This document shows positions 26,452-34,244 of a stretch of DNA of 64,000 nt, piece by piece. The DNA comes from Weizmannia acidilactici (GTDB lineage: Bacteria; Bacillota; Bacilli; Bacillales; Bacillaceae_C), in contig NZ_BKZR01000002.1 in assembly GCF_008974225.1 (NCBI RefSeq), positions 59,777 through 123,776 of the forward strand. The letters are read 5' to 3'. A program made the translations under genes and the position numbers. The notes beneath the pieces were generated by a model, which was not told the DNA's origin, ran no database searches, and worked only from the letters and a program-made list of their open reading frames with translations. Position 1 is the stretch's first letter, and every line of letters starts with the position of its first letter.

Positions 26452-27537
26452 ATGAAAGCTATTAAAATACCTGTTTATCAAATTTACATCCATCCAATGG
26501 ATTTACGGGAATTAAAAAAGGATGTTTGGAATGACGAAACGCTTCCGGCAAAACTGACGGTTGGAAAAAAACGGTACGATATCGATATAGCGTACCGTGG
26601 ATCCCATATCCGTGATTTTCCGAAAAAATCTTATTATGTTTCTTTTTACGGCAGAAAAACTTTCCGGGGGGCGAAAGAAATCCATCTGAATGGGGAATAC
26701 AAAGATCCTTCATTAATTAGAAATAAACTGTCCCTCGATTTTTTTTCGGATATTGGCGTTCTTTCCCCGCGTTCACGGCATGTTTTTTTAAAAGTAAATG
26801 GCAAAACAGAAGGAATTTATCTGGAACTGGAATCTGTCGATGAAAATTTTTTGGCAAAAAGGGGACTTCCAAACGGTCCCATTTATTACGCGATTGATGG
26901 TGATGCGAATTTCTCGCTGATGAGCGATCTTGATAAAGATGTAAAATCTTCCCTTTTATCCGGTTATGAAAGGAAGACGGGAACGGCAGAAGACAGCAAC
27001 CACCTCGAAACATTTATTTATAAGATTAACACAATGCTGGAACTGGAGTTTGAGAAGGAAATCGGAAAATATTTAAATATAGACCGGTATCTCCGCTGGC
27101 TTGCGGGTGTTATTTTCACCCAAAACTACGACGGTTTTGTGCACAATTATGCATTCTATCAAAATCGTGATACAGGCCTTTTCGAGATGATCCCGTGGGA
27201 TTACGATGCAACTTGGGGTCGTGATGTGAATGGAAAACGGATGGAAGAAGATTATGTCCCGCTGGAGGGTTATAATACCTTAACGGCCCGTATTCTGAAT
27301 GTAACGGCTTTTCAGAAACAGTACCGTGACATATTATCCGAGATTTTACAGCACCAGTTTACCATTGATTTTATCAAGCCAAAAGTAGACGGCATGTACA
27401 AAGATCTGTACAGCTGTATCGCGCTTGATCCGTATAAAGACAAAACGGAATGGCTAGGGGAGCCGGAACTGATTTATCAATATATTGCGGCAAGGAGTGC
27501 GTATATACGCGAACAGCTTGCCAAGCTCGGCTGGTAA
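26452..27537 (+). CDS. cotH: Spore coat protein kinase CotH
   Basis: A 361-residue CotH-family atypical protein kinase (B. subtilis CotH has 362). Hallmarks are the N-lobe KVNGKTEGIYLELESVDENF around 115-133, NYDGFVHNYAFYQ (225-237) and PWDYDATWG (248-256), supplying the catalytic and metal-binding aspartates equivalent to D228 and D251 of B. subtilis. CotH phosphorylates serines in CotB and CotG in the mother cell and directs outer-coat assembly. The ATG at 26452 follows GGGGGGAG; the frame is open further upstream without a start site. Flanking genes encode both expected substrates. Confidence 0.93.
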   Translation: MKAIKIPVYQIYIHPMDLRELKKDVWNDETLPAKLTVGKKRYDIDIAYRGSHIRDFPKKSYYVSFYGRKTFRGAKEIHLNGEYKDPSLIRNKLSLDFFSDIGVLSPRSRHVFLKVNGKTEGIYLELESVDENFLAKRGLPNGPIYYAIDGDANFSLMSDLDKDVKSSLLSGYERKTGTAEDSNHLETFIYKINTMLELEFEKEIGKYLNIDRYLRWLAGVIFTQNYDGFVHNYAFYQNRDTGLFEMIPWDYDATWGRDVNGKRMEEDYVPLEGYNTLTARILNVTAFQKQYRDILSEILQHQFTIDFIKPKVDGMYKDLYSCIALDPYKDKTEWLGEPELIYQYIAARSAYIREQLAKLGW

Positions 27538-27582
27538 AACAGTAGGTAACTGCTGATTTTGGAGAAACTAGGGAGAATGCCA

Positions 27583-27654
27583 ATGCAAAAAAGAGCCGTG
27601 CCACGTATGATTATGATGTATCTACCTTCCAAGGATAAACATTCCGGAGGATAA
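27583..27654 (+). CDS. Possible 23-residue ORF between cotH and cotB
   Basis: A very short frame, MQKRAVPRMIMMYLPSKDK then HSGG, with GGGAG seven bases before its ATG. It lies in the 140-bp cotH-cotB gap. No family is recognised. It may be fortuitous; support is only the ribosome-binding site and its position in a coat operon. Confidence 0.3.
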   Translation: MQKRAVPRMIMMYLPSKDKHSGG

Positions 27655-27677
27655 TCTATCTATTAAGGGGGAACATC

Positions 27678-28655
27678 ATGAGCAAAGACTTCATTCCATC
27701 ATCTTTGTTGGGGAGGACCGTAACAATCTACAGGGGAGGGCCTGAATCGAAAACAGGCGTGTTGCTTGATATCCAGGACGATTATGTAACGCTCGCTACC
27801 GAAAAAGACATCATCTATTATCAAACCCGACATATCCAAAGCATCAGCGAAAATTCAAAAAGAAACGCAGGGCAAATGAATACGGAGCGGGATAGCGAAA
27901 AGGAGTGCAGGTGTGCGCAGGACTTTTTTTCGCTTCTCGAAACGATGGTAAACCAGGCGATCCAAGTGAATCAGGGCGGCCCAGAGTCGAGGCTAGGCAT
28001 ATTGCTTGCTGTCGGCGAAGATTATATTGTGCTGTGGACAAAGGAAGACGGCACCGTATACTACAATCTGGAACATATTAAAAGCGTAGCGGAACGGGAA
28101 ATGACGAAATATTTGGAAAATGGGAAGGTAGATTTCGTCCTGGCGCCGCACTTTTCTTCTTTGTTTAAAATTTTTAACCACCAGTGGGTATCGATTAACC
28201 GGAACGGGCCTGAGGCGATTGAAGGAATTTTAACTGAAAATTCCAGCGGCTTGTATACCCTTGTCCACAATGAAGAATTATTTCGGATTCATCCGTTCCA
28301 TGTGAAAAGCATCAGCGTCGGTGCGAAGGGAGCTGGTAAGCAGGAACAAAACAAAGAAAATGAGAGCAGTTCCGGCACCAAGGATGATGATGAATCCTCT
28401 TCATCCAGTTCGTCCAGTTCATCGAGTTCATCCAGTTCATCCGTCTCCTATTACGGGGATACAGAATCAAGTGGCGACCGTAATAGCGTTAGCAGCGATG
28501 ACTATTATGAGGATACAGAATCAAGCGGCTCCTACAGCGAATCATCATCCTCTTCATCCTCATCAGACTGGGAATCTTCTGCTTATTCAAATAACCTTTC
28601 CCCTATCCGGGAAACTGTTGTACAATCGAAAAACTATGTATGGAAAACAAAATAA
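27678..28655 (+). CDS. cotB: CotB-like spore coat protein with serine-rich tail
   Basis: A 325-residue protein. Three Sm-like beta-rich repeats occupy about 12-56, 91-137 and 165-212; each has a G-P-E-x-x-x-G-I/V-L core and ends in a hydrophobic H-I/V-K/Q-S-I/V. The C-terminal 100 residues are acidic and serine-rich, with a run of 16 serines at 240-255 and a duplicated YYxDTESSG motif. B. subtilis CotB has the same plan, and its serine tail is phosphorylated by CotH. The gene is 140 bp downstream of cotH, with AAGGGGG before the ATG. The tail is the obvious CotH target. Confidence 0.88.
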   Translation: MSKDFIPSSLLGRTVTIYRGGPESKTGVLLDIQDDYVTLATEKDIIYYQTRHIQSISENSKRNAGQMNTERDSEKECRCAQDFFSLLETMVNQAIQVNQGGPESRLGILLAVGEDYIVLWTKEDGTVYYNLEHIKSVAEREMTKYLENGKVDFVLAPHFSSLFKIFNHQWVSINRNGPEAIEGILTENSSGLYTLVHNEELFRIHPFHVKSISVGAKGAGKQEQNKENESSSGTKDDDESSSSSSSSSSSSSSSSVSYYGDTESSGDRNSVSSDDYYEDTESSGSYSESSSSSSSSDWESSAYSNNLSPIRETVVQSKNYVWKTK

Positions 28656-28685
28656 CGGCAAATTCGAAGAAAAAGGAGGTGGCAA

Positions 28686-29360
28686 ATGGGAATAGAGCAG
28701 CATCTTGGCAGTGAAATCGAGATCCTTTTATCCGGCAACTTAATACTGTCCGGGAACCTTATCGATGTCGGAGCGGATCTTCTGATTTTGTATGACGGAA
28801 ACGAATACCTATATATTCCTTTTGTCCATATTCATAAACTGAAAGAAAAAACAGAAAAAAATATCTTCGGAGAAACAACGCCTTCAGAACAGGAACTGGG
28901 GAAAAATGAACCTGTTTCCTACCGCAAAATTTTGATGAACGCAAAAGGGATGTTTGTCAAACTTATTTTATCCGAAAATCAAATCTTATATGGCTATATT
29001 GCCAGTGTCCTGAATGATTATTTTGTTTTTTACTCGCCGGTTTATAAAACGATTTTGGTATCGATGCAGCATGTAAAATGGCTCACGCCGTATCCGGCTA
29101 GACAAACCCCATACAGCCTGTCCGATGAAGATTTGCCGGTGAAGCCGATTAATCAGCCTTTTGCACGGTCATTTGAAGAACAGTTGAAAAAATATGAGGG
29201 CTCGCTGGTTATATTTGACCTCGATACCTCGTCCGACAAAACGGGTGTACTGAAAAAACTGGACCAAAATATCGCAGAGCTGGCGAATGCTTATGGGGAA
29301 ACCGTTTATTTAAAACTCGCACATATCAAATGCGCTTATGCAGCCAACTCCGGAACGTGA
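28686..29360 (+). CDS. Second CotB-like protein without serine tail
   Basis: A 224-residue protein built, like its neighbour, of three Sm-like segments (about 6-57, 77-137 and 170-220; for example SGNLIDVGADLLILYDG and FVFYSPVYKTILVSMQHVKW). The acidic serine tail of the upstream CotB is absent. The start has AAAAAGGAGGTGG, and the gene lies 30 bp after cotB, so the two are co-transcribed. It is probably an additional coat component that interacts with CotB through the shared fold; this is inference from similarity of plan and position. Confidence 0.72.
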   Translation: MGIEQHLGSEIEILLSGNLILSGNLIDVGADLLILYDGNEYLYIPFVHIHKLKEKTEKNIFGETTPSEQELGKNEPVSYRKILMNAKGMFVKLILSENQILYGYIASVLNDYFVFYSPVYKTILVSMQHVKWLTPYPARQTPYSLSDEDLPVKPINQPFARSFEEQLKKYEGSLVIFDLDTSSDKTGVLKKLDQNIAELANAYGETVYLKLAHIKCAYAANSGT

Positions 29361-29408
29361 CCGGAAAAACCCGGCGCTTGTCGAATAAGCGCCGGGCCGG
29401 TTTTTTAA
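29361..29408. terminator. Terminator closing the coat operon
   Basis: CCCGGCGCTT and AAGCGCCGGG pair perfectly and are followed by CCGGTTTTTT on the + strand. It lies between convergent genes, and the reverse strand also has a short T-run, so it may be bidirectional. Confidence 0.9.
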
Positions 29409-30763
29409 TAGAACAGGCGCAGCCATCCGTATAATAAGAACAAGGTAGCCAAAACAGTGGGCAGAATGGTGACAAAAGTGATGCGGATATACTCTCTCCA
29501 GTGGAATTTGATATGATTAATTTTCAGAATATGCAGCCAGATTAAAGTAGCCAGTGTCCCGATAGGCAGAATCAGCGAGCCAATATCGCTGCCAATTATA
29601 CTTGCCATATAGGCTGTCTGCAGGTGAGCCGGTTGAAGGTCCATATGGGTAATCGTAAGGGTACTGACCATTAAGGCAGGATGGTTATTGAATAAGTTTG
29701 ATAGCACTGTCACAAGCGCCCCCATCGCTATCGTACTGTGCATCATGTTTTCGCTAAGCAACGGTTGTAAGCCTGTTGCAAGCAGTCGCGTCAGCCCGGC
29801 ATGATGGAGGCCGTAGATCATCATATACATGCTGAATGCAAAGACGAAGATATGCCATGGTGTTTTTTTCAGTACATCAAGCGGGGATTTTTTTAACACC
29901 AGGTAGCGCCATGTTAAAATGGCTGCTGAACCGGTGGCGGCTACAATCCATATTGGAATGCCCCAAAACGAAGCGGCGAACAGCCCGATCCTGAGCACGA
30001 GGACAAATAGAAGCACGCTGATCATCATGCGCTGCCGTTTCTGTTCCGGCGGCATTTTTTTTGGTTCATGATGCCTGTCCCGGAGCGGATGGGCACGATA
30101 ATGCAAAGGAGATTTTGCATGCGGGTCCGGCAATGTTTTCGGGATTCTTTTATAAAGCACTGCATACAATAAAAGCGCTAGGAAAATCAAGCCTGCCAGG
30201 CACGGTATGAGCATCATTTCTGTCTGTGCGTATAAATCGAGGCCGATCATTTGCAGCGCGATCAAATTGACGACATTGCTGACGCCGATCGGGGCGCTTG
30301 ATGCGGTTGCGATAATGGCACCGCTGATCAAATAAGGAATTTGCTCGTGTTTTTTTAAGCCGATTTTTTTGAATAGCAGAATGAGAATCGGGGTGGTGAT
30401 TAAGATACTGCCGTCGTTGTTGAAAAAGAGCGTCATCAGGAAGCAAAGGAAATTAATCAGCCAAAACAGCCGGATGCCTGATCCTTTTGCATAGCTTTGC
30501 AGTTTATCCGTTATCCAGTGGAAAAAGCCGAAACTTTGCAGAGCGATGGCCATGACCATGGTTGCAATGATCGTAATCGCAGCGCCCGATACGTGTTCGG
30601 CGATATCCGCCAGGTCGGACAGATTGACGCTTCCGATAGCAAACATGAGCAAGCCGCCGATCAATGCAGGGACCGCTTCATTTAAACCGTTCGGCCGCCA
30701 AAGTATAAACGCCATCGCTGCTAAAAAAGTAAATACTGTGGCAAGAGCAGTGAAAAGATCCAT
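29405..30763 (-). CDS. arsB: ArsB-type anion transporter (arsenite efflux family)
   Basis: A 452-residue, roughly 12-helix protein of the ArsB/NhaD branch of the ion-transporter superfamily. Conserved elements seen are FFNNDGSILITTPI, SSAPIGVSNVVNLI in the first half and SNLFNNHPALMVS with IGSDIGSLILPIGTLATLIWLHIL in the second, the inverted-repeat halves of the family. ArsB expels arsenite and antimonite. No arsR or arsC gene is nearby, so substrate and regulation are unproved. The ATG has GGGGTG upstream. The stop codon lies in the terminator shared with the coat operon. Confidence 0.83.
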   Translation of the reverse strand: MDLFTALATVFTFLAAMAFILWRPNGLNEAVPALIGGLLMFAIGSVNLSDLADIAEHVSGAAITIIATMVMAIALQSFGFFHWITDKLQSYAKGSGIRLFWLINFLCFLMTLFFNNDGSILITTPILILLFKKIGLKKHEQIPYLISGAIIATASSAPIGVSNVVNLIALQMIGLDLYAQTEMMLIPCLAGLIFLALLLYAVLYKRIPKTLPDPHAKSPLHYRAHPLRDRHHEPKKMPPEQKRQRMMISVLLFVLVLRIGLFAASFWGIPIWIVAATGSAAILTWRYLVLKKSPLDVLKKTPWHIFVFAFSMYMMIYGLHHAGLTRLLATGLQPLLSENMMHSTIAMGALVTVLSNLFNNHPALMVSTLTITHMDLQPAHLQTAYMASIIGSDIGSLILPIGTLATLIWLHILKINHIKFHWREYIRITFVTILPTVLATLFLLYGWLRLFY

Positions 30764-30965
30764 CTTTTCACCCCATTTCTGTCGTCCATTCTTTTCGGTA
30801 TACTACTCCAGCAGTATTCGTCTTTGTTATATGATACGTTCCGGGGGAGATTTGAACTGGTCTTTTTACCAGTAACTACTAAAAATCCACTTCTATCTTT
30901 TGGGGAAAACAGCCCTTTGGTAGAGCCGTTGATGCACGGCAACCGGGCAGGCAAGAATTGAGGAA

Positions 30966-31001
30966 TAAAAAAGCCGGCCCGCTCAAGTGAAAAGCGGGTC
31001 A
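30966..31001 (-). terminator. Terminator of rarA
   Basis: On the - strand CCCGCT and AGCGGG pair around TTTTCACTTG, followed by CCGGCTTTTTTATT, directly after the rarA stop. Confidence 0.75.
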
Positions 31002-32279
31002 GCTGCCTTTTTTGCTCTTTTCGATTTTTTCGTAAACAGCTGCGAGCGCACTTTCAAATTTTCCGGTTTTTTTCGGTTCGTAATAATGGGCGTTTTTGAT
31101 CGTGTCCGGTAAATACTGCTGTTTTACCCAGCCGTTTTCAAAATCATGCGGGTATTTGTAGCCGACGCCCCGCCCCAAAAGTTTGGCGCTTTTGTAATGG
31201 GCGTCTTTTAAATGGGCGGGCACTTCCCCGCTTTTTCCGGCGCGGATGTCAGCCAGCGCGGCGTCAATTGCCATGATCGCGGAATTGGATTTTGGCGACA
31301 GGCATAATTCGATCACGGCGGCCGCGAGCGGAATGCGTGCTTCCGGGAATCCGAGTTTCTCCGCAGCCTGTACGGCGGCAAGCGTGCGAGCGCCTGCCTG
31401 CGGGCTCGCGAGGCCGATATCTTCGTAGGCTATCACAAGCAGCCTTCTCGCAATGCTTGGCAGGTCGCCTGCTTCAATGAGTCTGCCCAAATAATGGAGG
31501 GCGGCATTGGCGTCGCTGCCGCGGATCGATTTTTGAAAAGCGCTCAGCACATCATAATGCGCATCGCCGTCTTTATCATGGGCGAGGCTTTTTTTCTGCA
31601 TGCATTCTTCGGCAATATCCAATGTGATATGGATTGCGCCGCTATCGCCGGGCTCACTGGAGAACACCGCCAGTTCAAGTGCGTTTAAAGCACTGCGCAC
31701 GTCTCCGTTGCTCGCTTGTGCAAAATGGTCGAATGCATCGTCATCAATTTTTACATTGTATTTTCCAAGACCCCTGTCGGCATCATCCAACGCGCGCTTT
31801 AAGGCCAGCTTCATTTCATCAAGCGAAAGCGGATAAAGTTCAAAAATCTGGCAGCGGCTGCGGATCGCCGGGTTAATGGCATGGTAAGGGTTGCTTGTGG
31901 TTGCCCCTATTAGGACGATCATGCCGGACTCTAAATAAGGGAGCAAAAAATCCTGCTTCGCTTTATCCAAACGGTGCACTTCGTCCAAAAGCAGGATGAC
32001 TTTCCCGCTCATTTTCGCCTCGGCCGCAACGATTTCCATATCTTTTTTATTGTTCGTTACCGCATTTAACGTGCGGAAAGCGTATTTTGTGCTGCCGGCA
32101 ATGGCGCTTGCAATCGAGGTTTTGCCGACTCCGGGCGGACCGTACAAAATCATGGAAGAAAGCTGCCTTGCTTTCACCATCCGGTAAATGATTTTGTTTT
32201 TGCCGACCAAGTGCTGCTGCCCGATCACTTCTTCGATCGTCCTCGGCCGCATCCGGTAAGCAAGTGGCTGGTCTTTCAT
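30999..32279 (-). CDS. rarA: Replication-associated recombination protein RarA (MgsA) AAA ATPase
   Basis: A clamp-loader-like AAA+ ATPase of 426 residues. The Walker A motif is GPPGVGKT (47-54), Walker B LLLDEVHR follows near 97, then sensor 1 in LIGATTSNP, and the C-terminal MgsA tetramerisation domain with HYLGRLIEAGDLPSIARRLL. RarA acts at stalled replication forks and on single-stranded DNA. The position upstream of cymR matches B. subtilis yrvN, although an SDR gene and about 1.4 kb separate the two here. The ATG reads MKDQPLAYRMRP, a typical N-terminus. Confidence 0.95.
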   Translation of the reverse strand: MKDQPLAYRMRPRTIEEVIGQQHLVGKNKIIYRMVKARQLSSMILYGPPGVGKTSIASAIAGSTKYAFRTLNAVTNNKKDMEIVAAEAKMSGKVILLLDEVHRLDKAKQDFLLPYLESGMIVLIGATTSNPYHAINPAIRSRCQIFELYPLSLDEMKLALKRALDDADRGLGKYNVKIDDDAFDHFAQASNGDVRSALNALELAVFSSEPGDSGAIHITLDIAEECMQKKSLAHDKDGDAHYDVLSAFQKSIRGSDANAALHYLGRLIEAGDLPSIARRLLVIAYEDIGLASPQAGARTLAAVQAAEKLGFPEARIPLAAAVIELCLSPKSNSAIMAIDAALADIRAGKSGEVPAHLKDAHYKSAKLLGRGVGYKYPHDFENGWVKQQYLPDTIKNAHYYEPKKTGKFESALAAVYEKIEKSKKGS

Positions 32280-32656
32280 AGCGATCTCTCCAAACTGTCT
32301 CTTGTACCATTATCTTACCAGATTTTGCGGGCGTGCGAAAAGCAATGCCGCTTGGGGGATTGTAATGCTGATTGCGAAGATCTCACCCGGCATAAGTTTT
32401 TTCCGACCGCGATGATAAAATGTGCAGCAATAAGCAAATCTTTTTTTTTGCGAATATTGCGCATGGCTTGGTCATTTACGCTTTTTCTAGTAAATTAAAC
32501 ATGTACTTTGTTGTTTTTTGCTATAATGGTTGTGAGGCTGTATCGTGAACGGTTTTACATAAGGAATTTAGAAGGATTCCGGCAAAGATAGTACTTCATT
32601 GTGATCAGCCTGTTTATGGCTCTTAGAAAAGATGGAAGTATTGGAAGGTGAGTTCG
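32280..32656. other. 377-bp intergenic region with SDR promoter
   Basis: No gene is supported here. An extended -10 element TGCTATAAT at 32519-32527 without a clear -35 box probably drives the SDR gene, leaving an untranslated leader of about 120 bases. A 10-base T-run near 32441-32450 has no convincing stem before it. No known riboswitch motif is seen. Confidence 0.5.
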
Positions 32657-33400
32657 ATGTTACTGGAAAATAAAGTTGCCGTCATTACAGGCGGCGCTTC
32701 CGGGATCGGTGAGGCGACCGCCAAGCTTTTTGCCAATGAAGGTGCAAAAGTGGTGATTGGCGATGTTGCGGAATCAAAAATCACGGTTGCGGATAAAATT
32801 AAGGAAGCCGGAGGGGAAGCAATTTTTGTCCATTGTGACGTGTCCGATAAATACAGCGTGAGGCATCTGATGGAAAGGGCGACGGATGCATACGGAAAAC
32901 TTGACATCTTGGTAGCGTGTGCCGGCATTCCTGAAAAGCACGGGCCTGTCCATGAGCTGGATCAGGACTACTGGCAAAAAGTGCTGGATATTAACTTAAC
33001 CGGCGTGATGCTTTCCAATAAATATGCCATTCCGTATATGCTGAAAAACGGCTCGGGCGCGATTGTCAATATGGGTTCGTTTATGGCCCACGTCGGCATC
33101 ACCAACAGTGCGGCTTATTCCGCCGCAAAAGCTGCGGTTGTCAACTTGACGCGTGCAGAAGCGGTTACTTACGCAAAACGGGGAATCCGCGTGAACAGTG
33201 TCTCTCCGGGTACGACAGATTCGCCGGCACTAAAATATTTCACAAAAGAACAAATTCAGGAAGTGATTGATCATAATCCGATGGGCAGGCTTGGCAGGCC
33301 GGAAGAAATCGCCAACGCCGTCCTGTTTCTTGTAAGTGATCACGCATCTTTTATTACCGGCACAGATCTCCATGTGGACGGCGGATATACAGCCCAATAA
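32657..33400 (+). CDS. Classical short-chain dehydrogenase/reductase
   Basis: A 247-residue SDR. The cofactor motif TGGASGIG sits at the N-terminus, followed by ACAGIP for NAG, catalytic Ser in MGSFMAHVG, the YSAAK active site and the PG motif VSPGTTDSP. The substrate is unknown; the sequence resembles 3-oxoacyl-ACP reductase-like and glucose-dehydrogenase-like SDRs. The ATG at 32657 lies six bases after GGAAGGTG; a GTG at 32648 is in frame within that site. It has its own promoter and terminator and is an insertion relative to the B. subtilis rarA-cymR order. Confidence 0.9.
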   Translation: MLLENKVAVITGGASGIGEATAKLFANEGAKVVIGDVAESKITVADKIKEAGGEAIFVHCDVSDKYSVRHLMERATDAYGKLDILVACAGIPEKHGPVHELDQDYWQKVLDINLTGVMLSNKYAIPYMLKNGSGAIVNMGSFMAHVGITNSAAYSAAKAAVVNLTRAEAVTYAKRGIRVNSVSPGTTDSPALKYFTKEQIQEVIDHNPMGRLGRPEEIANAVLFLVSDHASFITGTDLHVDGGYTAQ

Positions 33401-33407
33401 AAAGCGG

Positions 33408-33438
33408 AACACCATTCGATTTTCCGGATGGTGTTTTT
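33408..33438 (+). terminator. Intrinsic terminator after the SDR gene
   Basis: AACACCATTC pairs with GGATGGTGTT and is followed by TTTTTG. Confidence 0.88.
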
Positions 33439-33440
33439 GT

Positions 33441-33806
33441 TTGGTGAAGCGGGGGTACGGCAGCGTATCAATGTCGGGAAACCGCGGGCAGCCTTATTTC
33501 GGGTTTCGCCTGTTTCACATTATCCTGATTACTATGCTATAATATGTTAAGCTGAGAACGAGTGTGTGTGTGAATAAAACGTGAATCGCAAAGGGAATGT
33601 TGACAATTATTGGGCAATTTTTATGGTTGCTTGCTCGTTTATTGATCGTATCCGTTTTGGGTGCGGGCGCTTCGTACTGCGCCTCATGACGGACGGTGTG
33701 AACATTTCACCCCGCCCAACGCTACGTTGCCGGATTTGCCCTACCGGAGTGCGGTGGCTTATGGGAAATTGGATGAAAAAGTAATAAGCGGAAAGAGGTG
33801 TGCATG
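33441..33806. other. Long leader region of cymR with possible gene remnant
   Basis: An extended -10 TGCTATAAT at 33535-33543 suggests a transcription start near 33550, which would leave about 255 untranslated bases before cymR. Within it, a frame from TTG 33600 reads as a signal-peptide-like sequence (FLWLLARLLIVSVLGAGASYC) that stops at 33689; a different frame then reads as a soluble peptide (HFTPPNATLPDLPYRSAV) to about 33806. This could be a frameshifted small secreted protein gene or chance. No riboswitch motif is recognised. Confidence 0.4.
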
Positions 33807-34226
33807 ATGAAAATTTCAACAAAAGGCCGCTACGGGTTAACAATTATGATTGAACTGGCGAAAAGATACGGCGAAGGGCCGACATCTTTAAAATCGATTG
33901 CCCATAGCCAGGATTTATCCGAGCATTATTTGGAGCAACTGATTTCGCCACTCCGCAATGCCGGGTTTGTAAAAAGTATCCGCGGCGCTTACGGCGGCTA
34001 TGTTTTAACGAAAAAACCTTCCCAAATCACAGCCGGCGATGTGATCCGCGTCCTTGAGGGCCCGATCACGCCTGTAGAAGGCATAGAAGATGAAGAACCG
34101 GTCAAACGCCAGCTTTGGATCCGGATCCGGGATGCGGTCAAAGACGTCCTGGACAGTACAACGATTGAAGATTTGGCAAAATACCGGGAAGATACCGAAC
34201 CAGATGCTTACATGTATTATATTTAA
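33807..34226 (+). CDS. cymR: Cysteine metabolism repressor CymR (Rrf2 family)
   Basis: A 139-residue Rrf2-type winged-helix regulator. The N-terminus MKISTKGRYGLTIMIELAKRYGEG, written here in part as KISTKGRYGLTIMIELAK, is nearly identical to B. subtilis CymR, as are LSEHYLEQLISPLRNAG and SIRGAYGGYVL. It lacks the three clustered cysteines of IscR-type Fe-S regulators, which is as expected. CymR with O-acetylserine sulfhydrylase CysK represses sulfur and cysteine uptake genes. The start at 33807 fits GAGGTG spacing; ATG 33804 is an alternative. The desulfurase gene follows after 18 bp. Confidence 0.95.
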   Translation: MKISTKGRYGLTIMIELAKRYGEGPTSLKSIAHSQDLSEHYLEQLISPLRNAGFVKSIRGAYGGYVLTKKPSQITAGDVIRVLEGPITPVEGIEDEEPVKRQLWIRIRDAVKDVLDSTTIEDLAKYREDTEPDAYMYYI

Positions 34227-34244
34227 TTATTTGGGGTGTAAAGA

